Positions 24,201 to 31,469 are shown, counted from the stretch's first letter. The stretch: 33,559 bases of DNA from VRUE01 sp036557525 (GCA_036557525.1 DATBHH010000037.1:1-33559); one strand, 5' to 3'. Notes: a model not told the origin generated them from the sequence alone. Numbers and translations: made by a program.

Positions 24201-24761
24201 GTGATTTCGACCAACCAATTCAAGAACGGATCCCACATCGAGATCGACGGGACCGTCTTCAAGATCATCGAGTTCCAGCACGTCAAGCCGGGCAAGGGCG
24301 GCGCCTTCGTGCGGACCAAGCTGCGCAAGATCGACGACGGCTCGGTGCAGGACAAGACCTTCAGGGCGGGGGAGAAGTTCCGGCCCGTCCGGACCGAGTC
24401 GCGCAAGATGCAGTACCTATACGACTCCGGCGAGGCGGCGGTCTTCATGGACAACCGCGACTACGAGCAGATCGAGATCCCGGGGGAAGTCGCGGCCGAG
24501 GCGAAGCGTTGGATGCTGCCCAACGACGAGGTCGACGTCCTCTTCGTCGATGAACGGCCGACCGACGTCCAGGTGCCGAGCGCGGTCGAGATGAGGGTCA
24601 CGACGACCGAGCCGGGGGTGAAGGGCGACACCGCCTCCGGCGGCGGCAGCAAGCCGGCGACCCTCGAGTCTGGAGTGACGATCCAGGTGCCGCTCTTCAT
24701 CGAGGAGGGCGAGTCGGTTCGCGTCGACACCCGCAGCGGCGAGTACGTCTCGCGGGCGTAG
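24201..24761 (+). CDS. efp: Translation elongation factor P
   Basis: 186 residues from a GTG. EF-P binds at the E-site side of ribosomes stalled on polyproline. Domain I (~1-63) has the tip loop 'HVKPGKGGAFVR' with Lys32, the position that is modified or left as unmodified lysine depending on lineage. Domains II and III follow: 'QYLYDSGEAAVFMDN', 'LPNDEVDVLFV', 'VTTTEPGVKGDTASGGGSKP' and 'ESVRVDTRSGEYVSRA', matching the family signature. No EpmA/EpmB-like modification gene is in view, and a PGKG loop like this occurs in actinobacterial EF-P that works unmodified. nusB follows after one membrane protein. Confidence 0.97.
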   Translation: MISTNQFKNGSHIEIDGTVFKIIEFQHVKPGKGGAFVRTKLRKIDDGSVQDKTFRAGEKFRPVRTESRKMQYLYDSGEAAVFMDNRDYEQIEIPGEVAAEAKRWMLPNDEVDVLFVDERPTDVQVPSAVEMRVTTTEPGVKGDTASGGGSKPATLESGVTIQVPLFIEEGESVRVDTRSGEYVSRA

Positions 24762-24768
24762 CGCCCGG

Positions 24769-25260
24769 GTGGCCGCCTACGACCCCAGCGAGTGGCACGA
24801 CCTGTTCGTCGCCACCACCGGCGCCTCGGCGGCGCTCGCCGGGCTCGTGTTCGTCGCGATCTCGATCAACATCGAGCGGATCCTGGCCCTGCCGGGGGTG
24901 CCCGAGCGCGGGCTCGAGACGGTCCTGCTGCTGACGCTCGTCCTGCTGGTCTCGGTGGTCGGGCTGATCCCGGGACAGAGCCATGTCGCCCTGGCGCTGG
25001 AGCTGCTCGGAATCGCGCTCGCGATCAGCACCGTCATCAGCCGGTTGCCGGCGATCCGGTCGACGGGAGAACAGCCGCGCAGCTCCGTGATCGCGCGCTG
25101 GGTGATCCGACTGACCGGCACGGGGCTGTTCCTGGTCGGCGGCATCAGCCTCCTGCTCGAAGCCGGCGGCGGGCTCTATTGGGTCGCCGCGGGAATCGTC
25201 CTCGCGACCGCCGGGGCGATCACGAGCGCCTGGGTCCTGCTGGTCGAGATCCTGCGCTGA
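24769..25260 (+). CDS. Four-helix membrane protein of unknown function
   Basis: 163 residues from a GTG seven bases after the efp stop. Four hydrophobic helices are visible: 'ASAALAGLVFVAISINI', 'TVLLLTLVLLVSVVGLI', 'ALALELLGIALAISTVI'-type segments, and a C-terminal pair around 'GTGLFLVGGISLLL' and 'WVAAGIVLATAGAITSAWVLL' (four or five spans in total). The N-terminal 'YDPSEWHDLFVATTGASAAL' is characteristic; similar proteins have sometimes been labelled modulators of FtsH, which I cannot support here. It sits inside the efp-nusB run and is probably co-transcribed. Confidence 0.75.
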   Translation: MAAYDPSEWHDLFVATTGASAALAGLVFVAISINIERILALPGVPERGLETVLLLTLVLLVSVVGLIPGQSHVALALELLGIALAISTVISRLPAIRSTGEQPRSSVIARWVIRLTGTGLFLVGGISLLLEAGGGLYWVAAGIVLATAGAITSAWVLLVEILR

Positions 25261-25283
25261 GCCCGAAGCGGGAGAATGTGGAC

Positions 25284-25658
25284 ATGCGCAGGTCAGACCA
25301 ACGCCGCGACGCCGTCTTCGCCCTCTACCAGCACGACGTCACCGGGCGCCCGCTCGACGACCTTCTCGGCGAGGCGCGGCCGTTCACCCGCGAGCTCGCG
25401 CTCGGCGTCGAGACGCACCGCGGCGAGCTCGACGCCGTGATCGCCCGCCACGCCAGGGGCTGGGACCTGGAGCGGATCGCGCCGCTGGAGCGGAACGTGA
25501 TGCGGGTCGCGCTTCACGAGATCGAGCACGACGACGACGTGCCCGTAGAGGTCGCGATCGACGAGGCGGTCGGGATCGCCAAGGAGTACTGCGGCACCGA
25601 CGCACCCGGCTTCGTCAACGGCATCCTCGGCGCCGCGGCGCGCGAGAAGGTGTCGTGA
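25284..25658 (+). CDS. nusB: Transcription antitermination factor NusB
   Basis: 124 residues from the ATG at 25284, chosen over a GTG at 25278 because GGGAGA lies nine bases upstream of the ATG. The family pattern is present: 'RRDAVFALYQHDVTG', 'LALGVETHRGELDAVIARHA', 'WDLERIAPLERNVMRVALHE', 'PVEVAIDEAVGIAKEYCG' and 'FVNGILGAAAREKV'. NusB with NusE binds boxA RNA in rRNA antitermination. Slightly shorter than usual at the N-terminus. Placed after efp as in many Gram-positives. Confidence 0.95.
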   Translation: MRRSDQRRDAVFALYQHDVTGRPLDDLLGEARPFTRELALGVETHRGELDAVIARHARGWDLERIAPLERNVMRVALHEIEHDDDVPVEVAIDEAVGIAKEYCGTDAPGFVNGILGAAAREKVS

Positions 25659-25683
25659 GAGCGAAGCGCGAAGAGGTGTCCTG

Positions 25684-25878
25684 ATGGCCGATGGGCCGGC
25701 GGACGGCCGACTGCGCGAGATCTCGGACCGCCTCGAGGCGATCGCGGCCGAGCTCGAGGGCGAGGTCGCCGACGACGGGCGGGCGGCGGAGCTGGCGCGG
25801 GAGGCCGCCGAGCTCACGAGCGAGGCTGTGGCCGAGGCCAATCGCCGCATCCGCGAGGGCGAAGCCGACTCCGGCTGA
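25684..25878 (+). CDS. Small acidic helical protein, possibly XseB-like
   Basis: 64 residues, preceded by GAAGAGGTG (SD) before the ATG at 25684. It is predicted almost wholly helical with hydrophobic heptads ('LREISDRLEAIAAELEGEV', 'AAELAREAAELTSEAVAEAN'). Position between nusB and ispA is where xseB, the exonuclease VII small subunit, normally sits, and a two-helix acidic protein of about 60-80 residues is the right shape. The XseB motif around 'LE.G...LEE.L..FE.G..L' is not clearly present, and xseA is not in the window, so the assignment is tentative. Its TGA overlaps the next ATG by one base (TGATG). Confidence 0.6.
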   Translation: MADGPADGRLREISDRLEAIAAELEGEVADDGRAAELAREAAELTSEAVAEANRRIREGEADSG

Positions 25879-26738
25879 TGTACCCGGAGGACCTGCGCTC
25901 GCTGGTCGAGGCCGCGCTCGAGCGGCTGCGGTTCTCAGAGGCCGCCTCGACCGCCGGGCTGGAGGAGGCGATGCGCTACTCGCTGCTGGCCGGCGGCAAG
26001 CGGGTGCGCCCGGTCCTCGCGCTCGCCACCGCCCGCGCCATCGGCGCCGAGCCGGAGCGCTTCCTGCCGGTCGCCTCGGCGGTCGAGCTGATCCACACCT
26101 ACTCGCTGATCCACGACGACCTGCCGGCGATGGACGACGACGACCTGCGGCGGGGACAGCCGACCTCGCACGTCAAGTTCGGTGAGGACGTCGCGATCCT
26201 CGCCGGCGACGGCCTCTTCGCCGAGGCGATCCGGATCTTCTGCGAACAGCCGGGGGAGCCGGCCATGGTCCTCGCGGCGCTACGCGAGCTGGCCGCGGCG
26301 ACCGGGGTCGGCGGAATGGTCGGCGGCCAGTACGTCGACGTCACCGGCGCCGACCGCGACGCCGAAAGCCTGCGCGCCCTGCACGCACTCAAGACCGGGC
26401 GCCTGATCGCCGCCGCGGTCGGGATCGTCCTCACCCTCGAGAACGTCCCCCAAAGTGAGACAATTCCCTATCGCCGGTTCGCCGGCGAGCTCGGTGTCCT
26501 CTTCCAGATCGTCGACGACATCCTCGACGTGATCGGGAGCGACGAGCAACTCGGAAAGCCCCATGGAAGCGACGAGCGGCACGGAAAACTCACCTACGTC
26601 AGCCTGTTCGGGCTCGAGCGCGCCCGCGAGCTCGCGGCCGAGTCCCACGCGAAGGCGACCGAGGCCCTGGCCGAGGCCGGAGGCGAGACCGGCGACCTGA
26701 GAGGGATCGCCGACTACATCTTCACCAGGAACCGATGA
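25878..26738 (+). CDS. ispA: Polyprenyl (farnesyl/geranylgeranyl) diphosphate synthase
   Basis: 286 residues; head-to-tail condensation of IPP with allylic diphosphates. 'LLAGGKRVRPVLAL' binds IPP. The first Asp-rich motif is 'LIHDDLPAMDDDDLRRG' (DDxxxxD form with the two-residue insertion typical of type II/bacterial FPP synthases) and the second is 'FQIVDDILDVIG'. 'KTGRLIAAA' and 'GGQYVDV' are also conserved. Chain length cannot be set from sequence with confidence: no bulky aromatic pair is obvious before the first motif (Thr-Tyr-Ser), so C15 or C20 are both possible. Overlaps dxs by four bases (ATGA). Confidence 0.93.
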   Translation: MYPEDLRSLVEAALERLRFSEAASTAGLEEAMRYSLLAGGKRVRPVLALATARAIGAEPERFLPVASAVELIHTYSLIHDDLPAMDDDDLRRGQPTSHVKFGEDVAILAGDGLFAEAIRIFCEQPGEPAMVLAALRELAAATGVGGMVGGQYVDVTGADRDAESLRALHALKTGRLIAAAVGIVLTLENVPQSETIPYRRFAGELGVLFQIVDDILDVIGSDEQLGKPHGSDERHGKLTYVSLFGLERARELAAESHAKATEALAEAGGETGDLRGIADYIFTRNR

Positions 26739-28822
26739 GCAAGAAGAAAGACCCCGAGGAACGGCTGCTCGAGTCGATCGAGTCGCCCGCCGATCTCCAC
26801 GACCTCGACGACGCCCAGCTGGAGCAGTTAGCGCAGGAGATCCGCACCTACATCATCGACACGATCGGCGAGATCGGCGGCCATTTCGGCGCCAACCTCG
26901 GCACCTGCGAGCTCGCCGTCGCCCTCCACAGCCTGCTCGACTCGCCCCGCGACAAGATCCTCTGGGACGTCGGCCACCAGGCCTACCCGCACAAGGTCCT
27001 GACCGGGCGCCGCGAGAAGCTGCCGACGATCCGCCAGTACGAGGGCCTGGCGCCCTTCTGCTCGATCTTCGAGTCGGAGCACGACATCATGGGCGCCGGT
27101 CACGCCTCGACTTCGATCGGATACGCCGTCGGGCTGAAGGAGGCGATGCGCAAGGGGATCGGCGAGGACGGCCGGGTGGCCGCCGTGATCGGCGACGGGG
27201 CCCTGACCGGCGGGGTCGCCTACGAGGCGCTGCACGCCGCGGGCGGCCTTCAGACCCCGATCGTGATCGTCCTCAACGACAACGGGATGTCGATCTCGCC
27301 GAACGTCGGCGCGATCTCCGGTTACTTCAACCGGGTGCGGCTCAACCCGCGCCTGTATCACGCCCGCGAGGGAGTCGAGGACAGGCTGACGAGGCTGCCG
27401 CTGGGACTCGGCAAGCGGATCGAACGGCTCGGCCCCGAGATCAAGTCGGCGATCAAGGCCTACTGGGCGCCGGGGCTGTTCTTCGAGGAGCTCGACCTCG
27501 CCTACATCGGGGTGATCGACGGGCACGATGTGCGGGCGCTGCGGAAGGCGCTCGGCGAGGCGTTCGAGGCCGATCGGCCGGTCGTCGTCCACATCCACAC
27601 CGTCAAGGGCAAGGGCTTCGCCCCGGCCGAGGAGGGCGGCCTCGAGGGGATGGAGAAATGGCACGCGGCGAAGCCGAAATCGATAAAGGACGGAAAACCC
27701 GCCGCCGCCTCTGCTTCCGCGAGCCCGAAGAAATCAGATATGGATTCGGATTCGCTCCCGCGTCCGGGGGCGGCGGGGCTGGTGGAGGTTCAGGAATCCG
27801 ACGCACCAAAGGCGATCGCACCGGAGCGGTTGGAGAAGGCGCCGGCCGCCGACGCGCCACCGCAGTACACCCAGGTGTTCGCCGACGCGATGGTCCGCGA
27901 GGCGCGCCGCGACGATCGGGTGATCGGGATCACCGCCGCGATGGCGGGGGGGACCGGACTCCAGAAGCTGGCCGACGAGCTGCCAGAGCGCTACTACGAC
28001 GTCGGCATCGCCGAGCAGAACGCCGTCCTCCTCGCCTCGGGACTGGCCCTGCAGGGGGCGAAGCCGGTCTGCGCGATCTACTCGACGTTCCTCCAGCGCG
28101 CCTACGACCAGCTGATCCACGACGTCTGCCTGCAGAAGCTCGACGTCGTCTTTGCGATGGATCGGGCGGGGCTGGTCGGCGACGACGGCCCGACCCACCA
28201 CGGCGCCTTCGACATCTCCTACATGCGGCCGCTCCCGAACCTAGTGGTGATGGCGCCCCGCGACGAGGCGATGCTGGTCCACATGCTCCACACCGCGATC
28301 GCCCACGACGGGCCGGCGGCGCTCCGCTACCCGCGCGGCGCCGCCCAGGGGGTGGCCCTGCCGCGCCGCGCGGAGGAGATCCCGATCGGAACCGGCGAGC
28401 TGCTGGAGAACGGCGAGAGGGTGGCGCTGCTCGGCTACGGGTACGGCGTCGCCGTCGCCCGGGATGCCGCCGAGATCCTCACCGCCCACGAACTGAGCCC
28501 GACCGTCGCCGACGGCCGCTTCGCGAAGCCGATCGACACCGAGCTGCTCGAGCGGCTCGCGCTCGGCCACGATCTGATCGTGACGATCGAGGAGGGCGTT
28601 CTTCCCGGCGGCTTCGGGTCGGCGGCGCTCGAACACCTCGAGGACGCCTTCAGCGACCGGGCCGAGGAGCGGGCGAGGCTGCTCCGCATCGGCCTGCCCG
28701 ACCGCTTCGTCACCCACGGAAAGCCGTCGCTGCTGCGGGAGGAGGTCGGCATGACCGGGGCCGCGGTCGCCGAGCGGGTCCTCGCCGAGCTCCGCTCGGG
28801 AGAGCCCGCGCTGCACGGATGA
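26735..28822 (+). CDS. dxs: 1-deoxy-D-xylulose-5-phosphate synthase with an extended linker
   Basis: 695 residues, about 60 more than usual. First step of the MEP isoprenoid route, thiamine diphosphate dependent. 'WDVGHQAYPHK', 'VIGDGALTGGVAYEAL' (GDG, 153-155), 'NDNGMSISPNVG' (Asn181) and 'HTVKGKGFAPAE' form the N-terminal domain. 'YYDVGIAEQNAV' (catalytic Glu427), 'AMDRAGLVGDDGPTHHG' and 'LRYPRG' form the second. The extra length is a low-complexity Ala/Ser/Lys/Pro/Asp segment at about 313-375, between the two domains and after 'EGMEKWHAAKP', coded by DNA that is less GC-rich. Catalytic residues are intact, so the enzyme should be active. Confidence 0.95.
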   Translation: MSKKKDPEERLLESIESPADLHDLDDAQLEQLAQEIRTYIIDTIGEIGGHFGANLGTCELAVALHSLLDSPRDKILWDVGHQAYPHKVLTGRREKLPTIRQYEGLAPFCSIFESEHDIMGAGHASTSIGYAVGLKEAMRKGIGEDGRVAAVIGDGALTGGVAYEALHAAGGLQTPIVIVLNDNGMSISPNVGAISGYFNRVRLNPRLYHAREGVEDRLTRLPLGLGKRIERLGPEIKSAIKAYWAPGLFFEELDLAYIGVIDGHDVRALRKALGEAFEADRPVVVHIHTVKGKGFAPAEEGGLEGMEKWHAAKPKSIKDGKPAAASASASPKKSDMDSDSLPRPGAAGLVEVQESDAPKAIAPERLEKAPAADAPPQYTQVFADAMVREARRDDRVIGITAAMAGGTGLQKLADELPERYYDVGIAEQNAVLLASGLALQGAKPVCAIYSTFLQRAYDQLIHDVCLQKLDVVFAMDRAGLVGDDGPTHHGAFDISYMRPLPNLVVMAPRDEAMLVHMLHTAIAHDGPAALRYPRGAAQGVALPRRAEEIPIGTGELLENGERVALLGYGYGVAVARDAAEILTAHELSPTVADGRFAKPIDTELLERLALGHDLIVTIEEGVLPGGFGSAALEHLEDAFSDRAEERARLLRIGLPDRFVTHGKPSLLREEVGMTGAAVAERVLAELRSGEPALHG

Positions 28823-28890
28823 TCGGGGAGCTTGCACCAAAGCGCTCAATCGGCTAGCCTGCGCGAGCCTCTTGAAGGCAGGGAAGCAAT

Positions 28891-28907
28891 TTCGTTGGGT
28901 TAACGAA
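28891..28907. other. Short hairpin after dxs, preceding motif copy A
   Basis: TTCGTT and AACGAA pair around GGGTT (6-bp stem). It lies 68 bases after the dxs stop and is followed three bases later by the 26-nt motif at 28911. It occupies the place the GC-rich hairpin occupies in the two other motif copies. Confidence 0.4.
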
Positions 28908-28910
28908 GTG

Positions 28911-28936
28911 TTTCTGGGGTTACTTCAGGGAGAAGA
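28911..28936. repeat. 26-nt intergenic motif, copy A
   Basis: Matches copies B and C at 15 of 26 positions in all three, 19-20 of 26 pairwise. Shared skeleton on the plus strand: T-N-TC, one base, G, two bases, GTT, four variable bases, CAGGGAG, three purines, A. Lies in the dxs-DUF5996 gap. Role unknown. Confidence 0.5.
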
Positions 28937-28966
28937 GGCATGTATCTCGGTATATGCGGTTCCGTA

Positions 28967-29008
28967 GGGAAGCGGACCGCTTCCCGCGGCCGGCACTGCC
29001 GGCCGCGG
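28967..29008. terminator. Tandem hairpins, probable bidirectional terminator
   Basis: Two adjacent inverted repeats: GGGAAGCGG/CCGCTTCCC around one A (28967-28985), and CCGCGGCCGGC/GCCGGCCGCGG around ACT (28984-29008, 11-bp stem). They separate dxs (plus) from the DUF5996 gene (minus), whose stop is at 29032, so either transcript could end here. There is no U-tract, so the termination role is an inference from position and stem strength. Confidence 0.5.
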
Positions 29009-29031
29009 CTCGTTGCGGGGCGATGCGCCCT

Positions 29032-29955
29032 CTAGCGGACGGGCGGCGGGGCGCCTTCGGCGCTCGCCGCCAGCGCCGGATCCCAGCCGCAGACCGCGCA
29101 CGCATGCTGAAACGCGGAACGGGCGAACTCGAGCGCGAAGGCGTGTGGCTCGTCGGCGGCGACGACGTCGTCCCAATCGAGGATGAACTCCCCGAGGTCG
29201 GCGTCCCAGCGGCTCGGGCCGGGTGAGAGGTCGGCGTTCTCGTAGCCCTCGGGGGCCGGATGGGCGTATGCATAAAACGCCGCGTTCCCGTATCTGGCGT
29301 CCCCCGGCCACCAGCCGATCGCGACCTCCTGAGAGTCCAGCGCGTTGCGCATGATGAAGTCGTCGGAGGGCGGGTCCGCCGGCGATCCCGAGAACAGGCT
29401 GACGGCGAAATCGAACGACCCCCACCAGGCGTTGACCGGGGTCGAGCGACCGCGGTAGGGCGCCCGCAACGCGGCGAGGACGGCGACGGCGCGGGTTGCC
29501 GCAGCGAGGTACGCGGATACCTGCTCTGCGTCGTATGTCGTGTGCTCGGCGTCCTCGTCGAGCGACACCGTCCACGGGACCTCCTGGGGGGTGGGGTCGA
29601 TCTCGACCGCTCCGGCCAGGTCCGCCAACGCGCCGAGCAGCTCGCGGGTGACCTCGCCGACGGGGCGGTTCGGCGTCAGCGCGACCGAGGCCGAGCGCCC
29701 GTCGCTGTGTTCGACCACCTCCTCGTGCGAGTGGAGGTCGATCGCGACGACGAACGATCCGGAGCGGTCGGGCGCGGGAAGCGGCAGCGTCTCCCAGCCG
29801 CGCGCCGTCAGCCGCAGGGCGGCGTGCAGAAGCTGCGGCTCGGGCGGCGCGAGCGTGGCTGCGAGCTTGCCGAGGACCTGGGTGTGCGCGTGGAGCGTGT
29901 CGCAGGTCTCCTGCCAATCCCGATAGGAAACCCTCGGCCAGCCGGACAGCGCCAT
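29032..29955 (-). CDS. DUF5996 family protein
   Basis: 307 residues. The N-terminus 'WPRVSYRDWQETCDTLHAHT' followed by 'QVLGKLAATLAPPEPQLLHA' and 'LRLTARGWETLPLP' is the DUF5996 pattern, with 'AIDLHSHEEVVEHSDG' and 'NAWWGSFDFAVSLFSG' further on, and 'YGNAAFYAYAHPAPEGY' near the end. The family is soluble and of unknown function; some conserved Trp/His residues suggest a binding pocket. No obvious metal or nucleotide motif is visible to me. A TACTTT box six bases before the ATG suggests a leaderless mRNA. Downstream lie the tandem hairpins. Confidence 0.88.
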   Translation of the reverse strand: MALSGWPRVSYRDWQETCDTLHAHTQVLGKLAATLAPPEPQLLHAALRLTARGWETLPLPAPDRSGSFVVAIDLHSHEEVVEHSDGRSASVALTPNRPVGEVTRELLGALADLAGAVEIDPTPQEVPWTVSLDEDAEHTTYDAEQVSAYLAAATRAVAVLAALRAPYRGRSTPVNAWWGSFDFAVSLFSGSPADPPSDDFIMRNALDSQEVAIGWWPGDARYGNAAFYAYAHPAPEGYENADLSPGPSRWDADLGEFILDWDDVVAADEPHAFALEFARSAFQHACAVCGWDPALAASAEGAPPPVR

Positions 29956-29961
29956 TCCGAC

Positions 29962-29967
29962 AAAGTA
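29962..29967 (-). promoter_or_regulatory. Candidate -10 box for the DUF5996 gene (leaderless)
   Basis: TACTTT on the minus strand, six bases before the ATG at 29955. It lies in the 33-base gap after the membrane-protein gene upstream, so the DUF5996 gene can be transcribed on its own. Confidence 0.4.
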
Positions 29968-29988
29968 GCGAGGGGGACCGGTCGGCGA

Positions 29989-30519
29989 TCAGGGGCCGCT
30001 CGGCGCGGCGGCGCGGCGCAGGAGCGAGGTCGGGACGCCGATGAGCAGGTAGGCGACCGCAACCGCGGTGAAGAAGAACTTGAGGTAGGCGAAGATCGCC
30101 GCCAGAACCGGGAGGGCGCTTCCCGCGCCGCCCAGGGTCAGAAGGAGGCAGATGTTCTCGAGCGCGTCGAAGCCGGCGCCGATCGCGCCGAAGCCGACGA
30201 TGAACCCACCGACCGCGGCGAGCCGGCTCAGACCGCGGGCCCGGGCCCGATCGCGGACCGCGGCGATCGCGAGCGTGAGGAAGGTCCCGTAGGCGGCCAG
30301 AAAGCCGAAGTCGATCCAGAGCGATTCGCGCGCCGCGTCCTGGCCCTCGTCGCCCCATTCGTCGATGATTTCGTTCGCCCGGTCCTGGCTTCCGGCAACC
30401 TCGAATGGGACGATCCCGTGGCCGCCGTGATCCTTCATCGTCGCGTCCGAGGGGGCCATCGCGAGCAGCAACAGCAGGGTCGCGGCGCCCGACGCGATCA
30501 GTCCCTGCCAGCGCTTCAC
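29989..30519 (-). CDS. Small multi-span membrane protein of unknown function
   Basis: 176 residues from the GTG at 30519 (GTG at 30534 is possible). The choice rests on a CATAAT box six bases before the GTG, which overlaps the codons of the longer start. A first hydrophobic segment, 'GLIASGAATLLLLLAMAP', is followed by an acidic, His-containing external loop of about 40 residues ('HGGHGIVPFE', 'DEWGDEGQDAARESLW'), then three helices: 'FGFLAAYGTFLTLAIAAV', 'LAAVGGFIVGFGAIGAGF', and 'FAYLKFFFTAVAVAYLLIG' with a further weak segment between. No family recognised. It is the first gene on the minus strand after the divergent region shared with the 30819 gene. Confidence 0.72.
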   Translation of the reverse strand: MKRWQGLIASGAATLLLLLAMAPSDATMKDHGGHGIVPFEVAGSQDRANEIIDEWGDEGQDAARESLWIDFGFLAAYGTFLTLAIAAVRDRARARGLSRLAAVGGFIVGFGAIGAGFDALENICLLLTLGGAGSALPVLAAIFAYLKFFFTAVAVAYLLIGVPTSLLRRAAAPSGP

Positions 30520-30525
30520 GCGCCG

Positions 30526-30531
30526 ATTATG
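30526..30531 (-). promoter_or_regulatory. Candidate -10 box for the membrane-protein gene (leaderless)
   Basis: CATAAT on the minus strand with six bases to the GTG at 30519. The region 16-17 bases further upstream reads TTTTCT, a poor -35 that is part of the GC-rich hairpin's T-tract. Confidence 0.4.
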
Positions 30532-30550
30532 CACGGCCCCATGCGCAGAA

Positions 30551-30577
30551 AACGCCCCGCAGCAAAGGCGGGGCGTT
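30551..30577. terminator. GC-rich hairpin with T-tract between divergent genes
   Basis: AACGCCCCGC pairs with GCGGGGCGTT around AGCAAAG (10-bp stem). On the minus strand it is followed by TTTTCT, like an intrinsic terminator. It lies between two divergent gene starts (30519 minus, 30819 plus), where neither gene needs a terminator, and is nearly identical in stem to the hairpin at 31505-31533. It may end an unannotated minus-strand RNA. Confidence 0.6.
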
Positions 30578-30602
30578 CTCTGTCGTTGCCTCAGGGAGAG
30601 AA
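30577..30602. repeat. 26-nt intergenic motif, copy B
   Basis: Directly adjoins the hairpin at 30551-30577. GTT at 30585-30587 and CAGGGAG at 30592-30598 are the constant parts. Same skeleton as copies A and C. Confidence 0.55.
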
Positions 30603-30725
30603 CGCAGCCCCCGCATGGACCGTGCGGATGACCGCCGTTCGGCCTGCGGGTACCCGGTCGCGCGTTTTTGAATCCGGCGAGGGTCGACCGCGCTCCGTTG
30701 CCGCGATCGATCTGTCCCCGCGCCG

Positions 30726-30754
30726 TTGACTTGACCGAGAGGCCGGATTACGGT
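30726..30754 (+). promoter_or_regulatory. Sigma-70-like promoter for the 30819 gene
   Basis: TTGACT (30726-30731), 17-base spacer, TACGGT (30749-30754), a good actinobacterial housekeeping match. Expected transcription start near 30761, giving a leader of about 58 nt that ends in the SD AGGGGG before the ATG. Unlike many neighbours, this gene would have a true 5' leader. Confidence 0.5.
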
Positions 30755-30818
30755 CGATATGAGGGCCTCGGCCGCTGGGGTTGCGAGGCCGAACGCTAGA
30801 TCCAAAAAAGGGGGAACA

Positions 30819-31469
30819 ATGAGAGAGCGCATCCGGGGCAGCCTCAGCTACTCCAATGTGATGTCCACGCTCTGCTTTTTCCTGCTTCTGAGCGGCGGGG
30901 CCGCCTACGCCGCCGGTCATCTCGGCAAGAACACCGTCGGTCCGAAGCAGCTGAAGAAGAACGCCGTGACGACGGCGAAAATCAAGAAGCAGGCGGTGAC
31001 CGCGGCCAAGGTGAAGAACGGGACGCTGACGGGGACGCAGATCAATGTCTCAACGCTCGGCACCGTCCCCTCGGCGCAGACCGCCAATTCCCTGAGCCCG
31101 ACGGAAGGCTGGCACGAGATTGGGACGCCGGGCAACCCCGGCTTCCTCAACAACTGGCACAACGCCGGAGGCCCCTTCGAAACCGCCGCCTACTTCAAGG
31201 ATCATGACGGCATCGTCCACCTCAAGGGCTTCATGACCGGCGGGACGGCGGCAGCCGCATTCGTGCTTCCCCCCGGCTTCCGTCCGGGTTCAGGGAAGGG
31301 AATCCTGATTCCGATGAGCTGTGTCGGCGGGCCCTGCACGACGACGGTGGCGTCGGGGTCGGTCATCGGGTCGAACTTCCCGACACCGGGCATCTCGGGT
31401 GCGGTTCAGGCCCCGGCGGGGTCGACCGCCTTCGGCCTCAACGGGGTCACCTTCCGCGCCGACTCCTGA
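30819..31469 (+). CDS. Secreted decapeptide-repeat protein with phage-tail-like C-terminal domain (paralog 1)
   Basis: 216 residues from the ATG at 30819 with AGGGGG as SD; a longer open frame begins upstream but lacks both. 'RERIRGSLSYSNVMSTL' and a hydrophobic stretch (CFFLLLSGGAAYA) form a signal peptide or anchor. Next are ten-residue units: 'KNTVGPKQLK', 'KNAVTTAKIK', 'KQAVTAAKVK', 'NGTLTGTQIN', ending in 'VSTLGTVPSA'. The C-terminal ~120 residues ('GWHEIGTPGNPGFLNNWHN', 'YFKDHDGIVHLKGFM', 'FVLPPGFRP') resemble receptor-binding or tail-fibre tip domains of phage and injection-system proteins, usually trimeric. The repeats probably make a trimeric stalk; that is inference. Similar proteins are abundant in Solirubrobacterales. 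Confidence 0.85.
   Translation: MRERIRGSLSYSNVMSTLCFFLLLSGGAAYAAGHLGKNTVGPKQLKKNAVTTAKIKKQAVTAAKVKNGTLTGTQINVSTLGTVPSAQTANSLSPTEGWHEIGTPGNPGFLNNWHNAGGPFETAAYFKDHDGIVHLKGFMTGGTAAAAFVLPPGFRPGSGKGILIPMSCVGGPCTTTVASGSVIGSNFPTPGISGAVQAPAGSTAFGLNGVTFRADS

Noticed and set aside
21750..24281. 843-codon open frame on the minus strand
   Set aside because: It runs antisense to the hydrolase-cyclase and 23676 genes, which have clear homology and signal peptides; only the 21788-22291 gene, in another frame, is supported on this strand.
27658..28857. Plus-strand open frame overlapping dxs in another frame
   Set aside because: Arg/Pro/Ala-rich translation typical of an out-of-frame shadow; dxs motifs continue through the same DNA in the correct frame.
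28940..29035. 31-codon ORF (MYLGICGSVG...) after an SD-like GGGAGAAGAGG
   Set aside because: It runs through the two terminator-like hairpins and is very short; the SD-like sequence belongs to the repeated 26-nt motif, so a leader peptide is unlikely though not excluded.
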